Shown here: piece by piece, positions 19,069 to 28,596 of the stretch
How the letters are laid out: each line of letters opens with the position of its first letter
Position numbering within the stretch: the first letter of the stretch is position 1
From: Alteromonas lipotrueiana
Lineage (GTDB): Bacteria; Pseudomonadota; Gammaproteobacteria; Enterobacterales; Alteromonadaceae
Assembly: GCF_019249245.1 (NCBI RefSeq)
Contig: NZ_JAESDK010000028.1
Span: forward strand, 1 to 45,975
Direction of reading: 5' to 3'
Length of the DNA: 45,975 nt
The notes under the pieces: model-generated
The model's database searches: none
The model's input: only the letters and a program-made list of their open reading frames with translations
Told to the model about the DNA's origin: nothing
Position numbers and translations under genes: made by a program

Positions 19069-20187
19069 TCAATGTATCACTATTGCTGCCCGCAGCTTTT
19101 TACGGCCATAGCAGGCTATTCTCAAAAAGTCTTCATGAGCAATAGGCACATGCTGAAAGTCTAACGCGTGTTCGTCGCTATCGGGGTCGGGGTCGTGAAA
19201 GTACACGCAATTTGCGTCTATTTTTGTCACCACCACCCAATGAGGCGCACGTCGTTTATCTAATTGCCAGGTACTGATCAGACACACTATTGCGTTGCCT
19301 TTTTTCAGTGCCGATACCATATCACTTATGCCCCAGTTGACGGGTTGCAAAGACATTTTTTCTTGCTCTGCCAGCTGTTTAAAGTCAGCTTCTACCTGTT
19401 CAATCACCGCCTTTTTCTCTGCGTTTCGCACCGACTCTACAAAAAGAGGTAATGCACTGTTTAGCCATACTTCAGATGAAAATCCAGCGTCGCGCGCCGC
19501 AAGGGCAAGACCCACCGGGTGACATCCGCCATGCCCCGAGGTCATGAAAATAGTCGTCGCCTGCCGCCAAAGCCTGAGCTCCTGTTGCTGGGACATCGAA
19601 TAGGTAGCGTTGAGATGACACAGAGCCATCATCAACGCTGCCGGACCGCAGGTAAACTCGGTGGTTTGCCGGTACCACGGATAAATATTCAGCGCTGAAG
19701 TACCGGCACTGTGGTGTAATCTTTTTTGCATTCGCACCGCATCAGTATGGTCGGCGTAGTAATCAGGGTAAATACCAAACGGGTGAAAGCCAATTTTTTG
19801 ATAAAGCGCAATCGCCTGGCTGTTATTTTGCGCAACTTCTAAGCGCATAAACGGCTTTCCCCGCTTCAAAGCGCGCTCCTCCAACTCTGCAATCAGATAC
19901 CCCGCCGTACCTGTACCGCGCGCCGCAGGCGCCACGGCTATCGAGTATAGTCGGGTCAGCAGGGTGCCACGGCGAAGTAACAACAGGGCATAGCCGGTAA
20001 TGTCGTTGGCTGAACAGGCAACCACCAGCTCGGCCTGGGGCGATGCTATATAATGGCGAAATCGTCGCGCACTTAAGCGATCGGTAGTAAAGCATTGCTT
20101 TTCAAGCGCAGTTAACGCGTCAATATCATCAGGTTGAGCGTCACGAATAGTCATATTTACAGATGTTACCAAAACCGGGTTACTCAT
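19069..20187 (-). CDS. GNAT acetyltransferase fused to C39-like cysteine peptidase
   Basis: A 372-aa two-domain protein. Residues about 12-155 are a GNAT acetyltransferase (IRDAQPDDIDAL, acetyl-CoA loop VAPAARGTGTAGYLI, and NSQAIALYQKIGF). Residues about 165-372 resemble a papain-fold C39-like peptidase, with the probable catalytic Cys180 in TTEFTCGPAALMMAL, His316 in APHWVVVTKID and Asp332 in FHDPDP. It starts 4 bp inside the end of the RimK-like ligase gene (ATGA), so the two are translationally coupled. The domain mix suggests processing and N-acetylation of a peptide built or modified by the ligase. The substrate is unknown. No ABC exporter is present, so it is not a typical bacteriocin C39 processing exporter. 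Confidence 0.85.
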   Translation of the reverse strand: MSNPVLVTSVNMTIRDAQPDDIDALTALEKQCFTTDRLSARRFRHYIASPQAELVVACSANDITGYALLLLRRGTLLTRLYSIAVAPAARGTGTAGYLIAELEERALKRGKPFMRLEVAQNNSQAIALYQKIGFHPFGIYPDYYADHTDAVRMQKRLHHSAGTSALNIYPWYRQTTEFTCGPAALMMALCHLNATYSMSQQQELRLWRQATTIFMTSGHGGCHPVGLALAARDAGFSSEVWLNSALPLFVESVRNAEKKAVIEQVEADFKQLAEQEKMSLQPVNWGISDMVSALKKGNAIVCLISTWQLDKRRAPHWVVVTKIDANCVYFHDPDPDSDEHALDFQHVPIAHEDFLRIACYGRKKLRAAIVIH

Positions 20188-21668
20188 CGCCGCCCCCGTT
20201 GTTCCAGTCTGTCGGCAAACTCTTGCATAATCAGCTCATACAAGGCTTTACCCAAATAGGCATCTTCTATTCCTGAATCAATGCTGGGGTTATCGTTAAC
20301 TTCAATCACGTATACTTTATCGCCAGCCTGTTTAATATCGACGCCATAAAGCCCCTCTCCCACCACCCGGGCTGCTTTTGTAGCAGCCTGTAAAACTGGT
20401 TTAGGCACTTCGAAGGTGGGCATGGTGACAAAATCACCTGAGTCGGCGGCTCCTTCCTGATGATTGTATATTTGCCAGTGATTGCGGGCCATAAAGTATT
20501 TACATGCATAAATAGGTTTGCCGCCCAGCATGCCTATACGCCAGTCAAAGTCGGTATACACATACTCTTGTATCAACACCAGGGCCGAAGCTTCAAGCAT
20601 GCGTGTTAATTTCTGCTCCAGGCTATGGGCGTCTTCTACTTTATAAACCCCCAGACTAAACGCACTTTCAGGCAATTTTAAAACAAGGGGCAACCCTAAT
20701 TCGCGCACCAGCCCCGCGCACGTTTGGCTACTGGCATCGGCCACTAACCGACTTTTAGGGGCCGGCACGTTCTGATACGTAAAGGCATCATGTAAAAATA
20801 CTTTGTTACAACACCGCAAAATAGATTGCGTATCATCTATTACCACCAAACCTTCGCGTTCGGCGCTGCGTGCTAAACGATACGTTGTGTGGTCAATAGC
20901 CGTGGTCTGACGTATAAACAAAGCGTCATACTGGGCCACTTCATCAGGACGCAAAGCCGATACAATTTGTGCATGAATGCCCACACTCGCTGCCGCTTTA
21001 ACAAAGTGTTTCAACGCTTTTGAATCGCTTGGCGCGTTCGGTTCGGTGGGGTCAGTTAAAATTGCCATATCCCAGCGGGCTCTTTTGGCGGCGGGTTGGG
21101 CTCGCCATTGCACGCTGGTGAATTTTTGCAATGTGCTTAACGCCCATTCCTGTATATCTGCAGGGACCAAATCAAAGCCGCAAGACTGGCATTCCATTAC
21201 CCCAATGGTGGCGTGCGAATCAGCAGGCGCATTCACCTGGGCTAAAACCACCCGAATCTTTAACACCGGTGCAGGAAAATGCCTGAAGGCATATTCGGCA
21301 AGCTTCTCAAATTGCTGATCTTTCGCTTGTCCAAACAGTACATAAATTTCGGCAGGTAAAATTTTATCAGCCGGCCAGACAAACCATGGGGGTAACGACA
21401 GGCGTGCAGCTACAGCGGCACTGTCTTGTAAAGACAAATCGTTAATGGTTTTTAATGAAGGTAACACCGGGTGTTTGCGTGCCTGAGCCAGTAGCGAGCA
21501 GTAATAACCCCGCGAAAGGTATTTTTGGGTATCGCACAAATTAATAACCCGGGTTTTTGGCTCATCTTTTTTAGGGTAATTAGCCAGGTAATCGTCAAAA
21601 CTAATTACCTCTAGCGCCGTTTTAGTAAACAGGTTTAAAGTGTCAGCAACAATGAGCGTTTTGTGCAT
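20184..21668 (-). CDS. RimK-like ATP-grasp ligase with RLAN N-terminal domain
   Basis: A 494-aa amide ligase of the RimK family, which joins an amino acid to a carboxylate (glutamate ligation in RimK) using ATP. The first about 190 residues match the RLAN-type N-terminal domain (TLIVADTLNLF, FDDYLANYP, CDTQKYLSRGYYCSLLAQAR). The ATP-grasp domain fills the C-terminal half (PLVLKLPESAFSLGVYKVED, IQEYVYTDFDWRIGMLGG, KVYVIEVNDNPSIDSG). I chose the ATG at 21668 because an in-frame start 44 codons upstream lies in non-coding-looking sequence. It is coupled to the GNAT/C39 gene. Substrate unknown. A small inverted repeat (CACACA-CCA-TGTGTG, 21703-21717) lies 35 bp before the start and could be an operator. 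Confidence 0.85.
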   Translation of the reverse strand: MHKTLIVADTLNLFTKTALEVISFDDYLANYPKKDEPKTRVINLCDTQKYLSRGYYCSLLAQARKHPVLPSLKTINDLSLQDSAAVAARLSLPPWFVWPADKILPAEIYVLFGQAKDQQFEKLAEYAFRHFPAPVLKIRVVLAQVNAPADSHATIGVMECQSCGFDLVPADIQEWALSTLQKFTSVQWRAQPAAKRARWDMAILTDPTEPNAPSDSKALKHFVKAAASVGIHAQIVSALRPDEVAQYDALFIRQTTAIDHTTYRLARSAEREGLVVIDDTQSILRCCNKVFLHDAFTYQNVPAPKSRLVADASSQTCAGLVRELGLPLVLKLPESAFSLGVYKVEDAHSLEQKLTRMLEASALVLIQEYVYTDFDWRIGMLGGKPIYACKYFMARNHWQIYNHQEGAADSGDFVTMPTFEVPKPVLQAATKAARVVGEGLYGVDIKQAGDKVYVIEVNDNPSIDSGIEDAYLGKALYELIMQEFADRLEQRGRR

Positions 21669-21702
21669 AAATAAGTACTCTACAAATACAGTCTGCGCCT
21701 TA

Positions 21703-21717
21703 CACACACCATGTGTG
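21703..21717. promoter_or_regulatory. Inverted repeat upstream of the RimK-like gene
   Basis: A perfect 6-3-6 palindrome CACACA-CCA-TGTGTG lies 35 bp before the ligase start. Its position is compatible with an operator, but no regulator is known and short palindromes of this size arise by chance. Confidence 0.25.
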
Positions 21718-21878
21718 AATCGCTGGTACCAAAGTGCGCAAGTGTAATCTATGCCTGTGTTTTGCATAGCAAAATCATTGCGTGAAATTTTCATCGTCAC
21801 GATGTCTTTTATTAATGCAGATTTTTTGACGACAAAATTTAACGTAATATAGCCGAATTAAGATATTCAGGAGTTTTT

Positions 21879-22847
21879 ATGGTTCTAGCTACAATTGCAA
21901 TACTCGTTGGTCTTCCGGTGATGCTATGGAGTGCCGGTAAGTTTGTTGATGGTGCCGCCGGGGTGGCAAAGCACTTTGGTGTTTCGCCTTTACTTATTGG
22001 CATGCTGATTATCGGGTTTGGTACTTCAGCGCCCGAGATTATTGTTTCCATCTTTGCAGCATTAGAAGGTAACTCGGGTATTGCGCTGGGTAATGCATTT
22101 GGCTCTAACATCGCCAATATAGCATTGGTGTTGGGGTTAACCGCTGTAGTCAGCCCTATTGCGGTGCGCAGTGAAATCATAAAGCGCGAACTGCCTATTA
22201 TGCTGGCCATTGTGTTTATTGCAGCCTGGCAACTTATGGATTTAACCCTGTCTAAAGATGACGCATTTACCTTGCTGGGGTTATTTGTGTTGCTTGTAGG
22301 CTGGAGCATATGGCAAGGCATGAAAGGAAGCGCAGACCCATTAGCCAATGAATACTCTGAACAGATTGAGTCCACATCAACCACAGTAAAAACCAATGTT
22401 GTCTGGCTACTAACGGGACTGGTTTTGCTTATTGCCAGCTCAAGAATTTTAGTCTGGGGCGCAGTTGAGTATGCGGCATTTTTTGGCGTAAGCGACACCA
22501 TCATTGGTTTGACAGTCATTGCCATAGGTACTTCATTGCCAGAGCTTGCCGCAGCCTTGATAGCCGTACGTAAAAACGAGCACGACCTGGCATTAGGCAA
22601 TATTATCGGTTCAAACATGTTCAACACGTTAGCCGTAGTGGGCCTGGCCGGAACCATTCACCCCACCGCCATAGATAGCAGCTTCTTTTATCGGGATATT
22701 CTGATTATGGTGGGTGTATCCGTGGCACTGTTTTTATTTTGTATCGGCATTAAAAAGCAGGGCCGGCTTAACCGGTTAGAAGGCGGTGTGTTTGTCATCG
22801 GCTATATTGCTTATACCTGGTATTTAATTCAGTCTTCTTTTATTTAA
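21879..22847 (+). CDS. Sodium/calcium exchanger family transporter (YrbG-type)
   Basis: A 322-aa inner-membrane cation antiporter of the CaCA superfamily. It has two alpha-repeats with the conserved motifs: GFGTSAPEIIVSIFAALEGN followed by GNAFGSNIANIALVLG in the first half, and AIGTSLPELAAALIA followed by GNIIGSNMFNTLAVVG in the second. About ten hydrophobic segments are visible. CAGGAG lies 7 bp before the ATG. It is divergent from the RimK-like gene. Its stop overlaps the end of the convergent small membrane gene by 4 bp. Known relatives exchange Na+ for Ca2+; specificity here is inferred. Confidence 0.93.
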   Translation: MVLATIAILVGLPVMLWSAGKFVDGAAGVAKHFGVSPLLIGMLIIGFGTSAPEIIVSIFAALEGNSGIALGNAFGSNIANIALVLGLTAVVSPIAVRSEIIKRELPIMLAIVFIAAWQLMDLTLSKDDAFTLLGLFVLLVGWSIWQGMKGSADPLANEYSEQIESTSTTVKTNVVWLLTGLVLLIASSRILVWGAVEYAAFFGVSDTIIGLTVIAIGTSLPELAAALIAVRKNEHDLALGNIIGSNMFNTLAVVGLAGTIHPTAIDSSFFYRDILIMVGVSVALFLFCIGIKKQGRLNRLEGGVFVIGYIAYTWYLIQSSFI

Positions 22848-23233
22848 GACACGTTGTATAACAGGGTTAGCAAGCCAATCAGTCCTAACCCCATCAGTAC
22901 AAAAAGGTTAATTCCAAACTCGTCATGGCGGCGCCGGTTACGGCGCCAGCGCATGCCTATAGCCAGCAATGTCAGACTTACCCCTACCTGCAACAGGATA
23001 AACAGCCAGGTTACCAGCTCAGCTGACCATTGATTTTGTTCTGGCATTTGCCAGTAACGCTGAAATCCGGCGATAAATTCGGGGCGAGCGAAATGAAAGG
23101 TGATCAACGCAGCAATCAGCACCACCCACGCAATCAGATTAATGGCAACAGCCACTTTGTACCACCCATCACTTTGACGTGACTGGTCGCGACGATTGGG
23201 GCCAACATGTTTAAACGAGGACGAGGTTTGCAT
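22844..23233 (-). CDS. Small membrane protein, 129 aa, unknown function
   Basis: Not recognised as a named family. Three hydrophobic segments are seen, at about residues 26-48 (VAVAINLIAWVVLIAALITF), 69-91 (LVTWLFILLQVGVSLTLLAIG) and 107-126 (INLFVLMGLGLIGLLTLLY). They are separated by a strongly basic stretch (MRWRRNRRRHDEF). The ATG at 23233 is the only reasonable start. It ends convergently with the CaCA gene, and 271 bp of upstream sequence separate it from asnS. Confidence 0.65.
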   Translation of the reverse strand: MQTSSSFKHVGPNRRDQSRQSDGWYKVAVAINLIAWVVLIAALITFHFARPEFIAGFQRYWQMPEQNQWSAELVTWLFILLQVGVSLTLLAIGMRWRRNRRRHDEFGINLFVLMGLGLIGLLTLLYNVS

Positions 23234-23504
23234 TAATGAACTCTGGCATCCAGGTATGGTTTAAGTATACTACCGGGTTTTGGTGTGTGAGTATCAATAA
23301 TTCGTCTAAAAAACAGACTGACGTGCATTTTCCCGGTTTTTTCATTGACACAAACGTGTGACTTCACGTAATTAATCCGGGGCAAAGTATTAACATACTG
23401 CCCAACACGATACGGACTGTTTTGCGACCTGATGCACGCTTTACGCAAGTGTGCGAAGATACCTCATTCTAGCGACTACAATAAACTGTGACGGAGAATA
23501 TACA

Positions 23505-24902
23505 ATGACGCATGCGCCCGTTGTCGACGTGCTTGGTGGCAAGTACGCGGTTGGCGAAACGGTAACCGTAAAAGGTTGGGTAAGAACACGCCGTGATTCA
23601 AAAGCAGGCTTGTCTTTTATTGCTTTGCACGATGGCAGCTGCTTTGATGCTGTGCAGGTGATCGCATTGAATTCTCTGCCTAATTATAGCGATGTTCAAC
23701 GCCTGACAACCGGGTGTTCGCTCGCGGTCACCGCGACGGTAAAAGAATCGCAGGGTCAGGGCCAGGCACTTGAACTGGAAGCTGAGCAGGTTGAGGTGAT
23801 CGGCTGGGTCGAAAACCCCGATACCTACCCTATGGCAGCAAAACGTCACTCTATAGAATATCTTCGTGAACACGCGCATCTGCGACCTCGTACCAATGTC
23901 ATTGGCGCGGTAACCCGGGTACGTAATTGTCTGTCACAGGCAGTGCACCGGTTTTTTCACGAAAAAGGCTACTTTTGGATAAGCACACCGGTTATCACCG
24001 CCAGTGATACCGAAGGCGCAGGCGAAATGTTTCGGGTTTCCACTCTTGATATGATGAACCTGCCGAAAAACGACCAGGGTAATATTGACTACAGCGAAGA
24101 TTTTTTTGGCAAAGAAACCTATCTCACGGTGTCGGGTCAGCTTAACGTTGAAACCTACTGTACGGCTATGTCAAAGGTGTACACCTTTGGTCCAACGTTT
24201 CGGGCTGAAAACAGCAATACGTCGCGTCACTTAGCAGAATTCTGGATGATTGAGCCAGAACTGGCTTTTGCCGAACTTGCAGATGTCGCGCAGCTGGCTG
24301 AAGACATGCTTAAATATGTGTGTAAAGCCGTGCTTGAAGAACGTGCTGACGATATGGCCTTTTTTGCCCAGCGAATTAATAAAGACGCGGTAGATCGTTT
24401 GCAAAAGCTTGTCGACTCTGACTTTGTGCGTATGGACTACACCGACGCTATCGACATTTTGCAAAACAGTGGCAAAACGTTTGAGTTCCCGGTTGAATGG
24501 GGCGTGGATTTGTCTTCTGAGCATGAACGCTATTTGGCCGAAGAGCACGTAGGCGCACCCATCATCATGCAAAACTACCCGAAAGACATCAAAGCGTTTT
24601 ATATGCGTTTAAATGAAGATGGCAAAACGGTCGCGGCTATGGATGTTCTGGCTCCGGGCATCGGTGAGATTATCGGTGGCTCGCAACGTGAAGAACGTCT
24701 GGATGTTTTTGATGAGCGTCTGGCCCAGATGAATTTGAATCAGGAAGATTACGCATGGTATCGCGATTTGCGCCGCTATGGCACGGTGCCGCATGCCGGC
24801 TTTGGCCTGGGCTTTGAGCGACTGGTGGCGTATGTGACCGGAATGCAGAATGTCCGTGACGTTATTCCGTTTCCAAGAACACCAGGCAGCGCCACTTTCT
24901 AA
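23505..24902 (+). CDS. asnS: Asparaginyl-tRNA synthetase
   Basis: Charges tRNA-Asn with asparagine; class II synthetase, cytoplasmic homodimer. It is 465 aa, one less than E. coli AsnS. The N-terminal OB-fold for anticodon binding ([27 protein letters not shown]) is present, then motif 2 ([24 protein letters not shown]), and motif 3 ([30 protein letters not shown]) at the end. I chose the ATG at 23505, with ACGGAG upstream, over an in-frame start 18 codons earlier. A clear terminator follows. Confidence 0.98.
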   Translation: MTHAPVVDVLGGKYAVGETVTVKGWVRTRRDSKAGLSFIALHDGSCFDAVQVIALNSLPNYSDVQRLTTGCSLAVTATVKESQGQGQALELEAEQVEVIGWVENPDTYPMAAKRHSIEYLREHAHLRPRTNVIGAVTRVRNCLSQAVHRFFHEKGYFWISTPVITASDTEGAGEMFRVSTLDMMNLPKNDQGNIDYSEDFFGKETYLTVSGQLNVETYCTAMSKVYTFGPTFRAENSNTSRHLAEFWMIEPELAFAELADVAQLAEDMLKYVCKAVLEERADDMAFFAQRINKDAVDRLQKLVDSDFVRMDYTDAIDILQNSGKTFEFPVEWGVDLSSEHERYLAEEHVGAPIIMQNYPKDIKAFYMRLNEDGKTVAAMDVLAPGIGEIIGGSQREERLDVFDERLAQMNLNQEDYAWYRDLRRYGTVPHAGFGLGFERLVAYVTGMQNVRDVIPFPRTPGSATF

Positions 24903-24919
24903 CCCATGTTGTAAATAAT

Positions 24920-24946
24920 AGCCGGATTCATACTCCGGCTTTTTTT
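24920..24946 (+). terminator. Rho-independent terminator of asnS
   Basis: A 7-bp stem AGCCGGA/TCCGGCT with a 7-nt loop is followed by six further T residues (24941-24946). It lies 18 bp after the asnS stop codon. Confidence 0.92.
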
Positions 24947-25090
24947 ATGTCAATTTTAAGTTGCGTAAGCTATTCTTTTCATACCCTTTTATATAACGAA
25001 GATGATCTTCAACGGCGCTATCTCGTTTTAACCTGTATTGCGCAGCATCTTGTGCACGCCGTATTTTTGTTTTAAAGACAGCGATAATCT

Positions 25091-26239
25091 ATGAGCGCAA
25101 CTGCACCGCAAATCAATATAACCTGTGATCAGTGCTATACCGAGGTAAAGATTCCGACGCTGGAACATTGTCAGGAAGCGTTTTGCCCAACGTGTGAGCA
25201 TGAACTTCTGACCTTTCGTAAAAATGGTCACGAACACTGCCTGGCTTTTGCCGCCTCAGGATTGTTGTTGTTACTTTTAAGTCTGCCGTTTAATTTTCTT
25301 GTTTTTAAAAGTAACGGCCAGCAACACAGTATCAATATCACCGACACCCTCAATGTGTTGATTGCTCAGGACTATTTATCGCTGGCAATCATCACGGCCC
25401 TCGCCATTTTAGTTATACCCGCTATTGTTATGTTAGGTATCGCGGCATTGTCGTTGCTGTGTATTCGCGACCAACGCTGGCGGGGCTCGCGCGCCATGTT
25501 TAATACCATCAATCAGCTTACGCCCTGGAGTATGGCCGAAGTATTTATGGTGGGGGTGTTGGTCAGTCTGATCAAAATAACCTCGTTAGCCGAGGTAAGT
25601 TATGGCATGTCGTTTTATGCCTTTATTGGTTTTGCGATTTGCCTGACTCTTGCGCTTGTCAATTACGACAAAAATCGAATCGGCTTATGGTTGTACAAAG
25701 GGCACCTGCCTAAACCCGCACGGCTTACACGGGCCAGGGCTTCGGTAAGTTTACAGCGTACCTGGGCATTATTGCTGGCCGCCACCCTGCTTTACATACC
25801 TGCAAACACATTACCCATTATGCATACCGAGCTATTTGGCCGTAGCGAGCCCAATACCATCGTAGGCGGCGTGATCTCATTGTGGCAATCGGGTTCGTAC
25901 CCGGTGGCCATTGTCATAATGATCGCCAGTGTGGTGGTTCCGGTGGCTAAAATTGCCATTCTGGCCTGGCTTAACTTTACGGTTCAAAAACGATTTACCC
26001 GGCGACAACGCACACGGGTAAAATTTTATCGTGTGACAGAAGTCATTGGAAGATGGTCAATGATTGATGTATTTGTCGTTGCGATTCTGGTGGGTTTAAT
26101 TCAGCTGGGCAACACTATTGCCGTGCACCCAGGACCCGCTGCTTTGGCTTTTTGTGCAGTTGTATTTGTTACTATGGTGGCAGCCATCACCTTTGATTCA
26201 CGGCTGATATGGATAGACAGGAAAAAAATTGATGAGTGA
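25091..26239 (+). CDS. pqiA: PqiA-family inner-membrane protein
   Basis: A 382-aa polytopic membrane protein with two PqiA domains. It begins with a zinc-ribbon-like motif (CDQC...CPTC, residues 12-37). Hydrophobic segments follow in two blocks of about four, the second block starting near residue 225. The family partners an MCE protein in moving lipid between inner and outer membrane. It starts the pqiABC operon; the next gene overlaps its end by 8-11 bp. E. coli LetA (YebS) is similar, but the three-MCE partner and the PqiC lipoprotein favour the Pqi type. Confidence 0.92.
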   Translation: MSATAPQINITCDQCYTEVKIPTLEHCQEAFCPTCEHELLTFRKNGHEHCLAFAASGLLLLLLSLPFNFLVFKSNGQQHSINITDTLNVLIAQDYLSLAIITALAILVIPAIVMLGIAALSLLCIRDQRWRGSRAMFNTINQLTPWSMAEVFMVGVLVSLIKITSLAEVSYGMSFYAFIGFAICLTLALVNYDKNRIGLWLYKGHLPKPARLTRARASVSLQRTWALLLAATLLYIPANTLPIMHTELFGRSEPNTIVGGVISLWQSGSYPVAIVIMIASVVVPVAKIAILAWLNFTVQKRFTRRQRTRVKFYRVTEVIGRWSMIDVFVVAILVGLIQLGNTIAVHPGPAALAFCAVVFVTMVAAITFDSRLIWIDRKKIDE

Positions 26240-27878
26240 GAGTGCAAAAATAAAATCAACCCGACGTATTTCCAGAATTTGGCTTATTCCTATTCTGGTC
26301 GTTATTGTAGGCGGCTGGATGGTGTATACCCAATGGAAAAATCAGGGACCACTTATCACTATTGAATTAAAAACTGCCAGCGGTATTGAAGCTAACAAAA
26401 CCACCATCAAGGTACGAGATTTTGATGTGGGTCTGGTCAAAAAAATAGAGCTGAAACCTGATTTAGACGGCGTGTTGGTGACCGCCAGAATGGAAGCCAG
26501 CGCTGAACGGCTGCTTACCGAAGATACGCAGTTTTGGGTGGTGGCGCCGCGCATCAGCTTTTCAGAAGTTAGCGGCCTGAATACCTTGCTTTCAGGTAGC
26601 TATATCGCCATGACCGGGAATGCGACGGGCGCTGGTCAACGCAATTTTATTGGGTTAGAACGCCCACCCGCCACACCGCCTGGTACGCCCGGGGTGCATT
26701 TAACGCTAAAAAGTGATGACCAGTTTGCTTTTAAAGCAGGCGATCCCATCATTTATAAGGGTTTTAAGGTAGGTGAATTTGAAGATGCCGAGTTTAATAT
26801 TGCCGAACGGGTAGTTTATTACAGTGCATTTATAGAAAGCCCCTACCACAAGTTAATAACTAAAAACACTCGCTTTTGGAACATCAGCGGAGTAAAGCTA
26901 CAGCTGCGTTCTGGCGGGGTAAAAGTTGAAACGGGCAGCCTTGAAACACTTTTGGCCAACGGCGTCACCTTTGGCATTCCTAAGGGTATTGTGCCAGGCG
27001 AACTGGTTAAAGAAGATGCGACGTTTATGGTGTATTCAGGTGAAACCGCCGCTTCAAATGCACGCTATAAGCTGTCGGCTGAATATCTGCTATTAATTGA
27101 TGAAACAGTACGTGGATTAACCGAAGGCGCCCCGGTCGAATATCGCGGCATCGAGATAGGCGAAGTCGTAAAAATAAATGCCGATTATCAAATAGAAGGC
27201 AATATTCTGGATGAAGACCACCCTATTCCGGTGCTTATCAACATTTATCCGGGAAAAGTCAAACAGCAGGATAGCCTGGTGGGGTTACAAAAGGTAAAAA
27301 ATACTGTCACCTCGTGGATTGAGCGAGACTTGAGAGCCACATTACGCATGGGCAATGTACTAACCGGCGGGCTGTACGTAGATTTGCATCATGCCAAAAA
27401 CATTACGCCCGCCAGGGTAGAAGCGGTGAATGGCATTGAAGTTATTCCTACTGCTTCGAACGAGTTTACGCAAATTACGCAAAAAGCCGATGCCATACTG
27501 GATAAAATAAATCAGCTGCCTTTAAACGATATGGTTGCCGATGTTCGCGGCGCGGTTATCGACATGCAGTCAGCGGCGGTATCTTTGGAAGAAACCAGTG
27601 CCGATTTTGATAAAACGCTGGAAGACATTGACGCAAAAGCCTTAAACAAAAATTTGAATCAGGTATTAACCGATGTCTCAGGCTTGCTTAAAAATTACTC
27701 TGAAGGCGGACTTAGCTCCAGCGAAATAAAAGACACGGTTGATGCGCTTCAAGATACCCTGCGCAGTATTCAGCCTGTGCTATTACAGCTTAATCAAACC
27801 CCAAACAGCTTTATTTTTTCGGGTAACCGCCAACAAGAGTTACAGCCGCAGGCAAAGCCGCAAGGAGACACACAATGA
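26232..27878 (+). CDS. pqiB: PqiB, MCE-domain lipid transport protein
   Basis: 548 aa. It has an N-terminal membrane anchor (about residues 14-33, RIWLIPILVVIVGGWMVYTQ) and three MCE domains in the periplasm, beginning near residues 40 (LITIELKTASGIEANKT), 155 (LTLKSDDQFAFKAGDP) and 285 (LLIDETVRGLTEGAPV). A long helical C-terminus follows, which in E. coli PqiB builds the needle-like channel across the periplasm. I prefer the ATG at 26232 over the TTG one codon earlier. It overlaps pqiA by 8 bp and pqiC by 4 bp. Three MCE domains separate it from LetB (seven). Confidence 0.95.
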   Translation: MSESAKIKSTRRISRIWLIPILVVIVGGWMVYTQWKNQGPLITIELKTASGIEANKTTIKVRDFDVGLVKKIELKPDLDGVLVTARMEASAERLLTEDTQFWVVAPRISFSEVSGLNTLLSGSYIAMTGNATGAGQRNFIGLERPPATPPGTPGVHLTLKSDDQFAFKAGDPIIYKGFKVGEFEDAEFNIAERVVYYSAFIESPYHKLITKNTRFWNISGVKLQLRSGGVKVETGSLETLLANGVTFGIPKGIVPGELVKEDATFMVYSGETAASNARYKLSAEYLLLIDETVRGLTEGAPVEYRGIEIGEVVKINADYQIEGNILDEDHPIPVLINIYPGKVKQQDSLVGLQKVKNTVTSWIERDLRATLRMGNVLTGGLYVDLHHAKNITPARVEAVNGIEVIPTASNEFTQITQKADAILDKINQLPLNDMVADVRGAVIDMQSAAVSLEETSADFDKTLEDIDAKALNKNLNQVLTDVSGLLKNYSEGGLSSSEIKDTVDALQDTLRSIQPVLLQLNQTPNSFIFSGNRQQELQPQAKPQGDTQ

Positions 27879-28447
27879 GATTACGCGCAGTTATCGCCGG
27901 TTTAGGGGCGCTGCTGTTGGGCGGGTGCGCCGGCAGTTCAGACGACTTGAATTATTACTTATTGCATTCTCCTACCCAGGCCGTCACACAGCAGTCTTCT
28001 GCCAAAGCGTTTGTGCACTTCCAAAAAATTTCGCTGCCTGATTACTTAAAACAACGTGGATTAGCCATGCAAACCGGGCCGGCAACGGTTTACTTTTCGG
28101 CCACCCACGTATGGGCTGAACCTTTGGCCAGTGGCATATCTCAGTCTTTAAGTGCATCATTGTGGCAAGAGCAGCAAATTGACGTGGTACCTGCTGGCGT
28201 ATACAACGACGACTCCATCAGCACGGTAGCTTTACAGGTAGACGATCTTATTGCCACCGCCAACAACGAAGTTGTGTTTAAAGGCCATTACCGAATTTAT
28301 CAGGGCGATAAGACGCCCCGGATGCACCGGTTCGATTATCGACGTCCACTGACCGAAGACGGCTTTGCCCACGCCGTAATACAAATGCGTGAACTGGTTC
28401 ACGAGATGGCTGAAAACCTGGCCGGCAACATTTTAGTCGAAAACTAA
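27875..28447 (+). CDS. pqiC: PqiC, outer-membrane-associated lipoprotein
   Basis: 190 aa with a lipoprotein signal peptide; the lipobox LLGGC places the lipidated Cys at about residue 18. The body matches the ABC-type transport auxiliary lipoprotein family (DLNYYLLHSPTQAV, VYFSATHVWAEPLASGISQSLSASL, RIYQGD). In the Pqi complex it ties the PqiB channel to the outer membrane. The ATG overlaps the pqiB stop by 4 bp, so the three genes are one transcription unit. No terminator is evident before the next gene 149 bp away. Confidence 0.9.
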   Translation: MRLRAVIAGLGALLLGGCAGSSDDLNYYLLHSPTQAVTQQSSAKAFVHFQKISLPDYLKQRGLAMQTGPATVYFSATHVWAEPLASGISQSLSASLWQEQQIDVVPAGVYNDDSISTVALQVDDLIATANNEVVFKGHYRIYQGDKTPRMHRFDYRRPLTEDGFAHAVIQMRELVHEMAENLAGNILVEN

Positions 28448-28596
28448 AATATTCTAATTTTCATACTTTTAGCTACACGCCAGTGCATTAGGTTAATGTA
28501 ATTTTACAAGATAAACATTACGTTACATTTGAACAAAGTTTGTCTTATCATTGAGGTATAAAATAGATCTAAATTTGCTAAAGAAGCGACTTCCTC

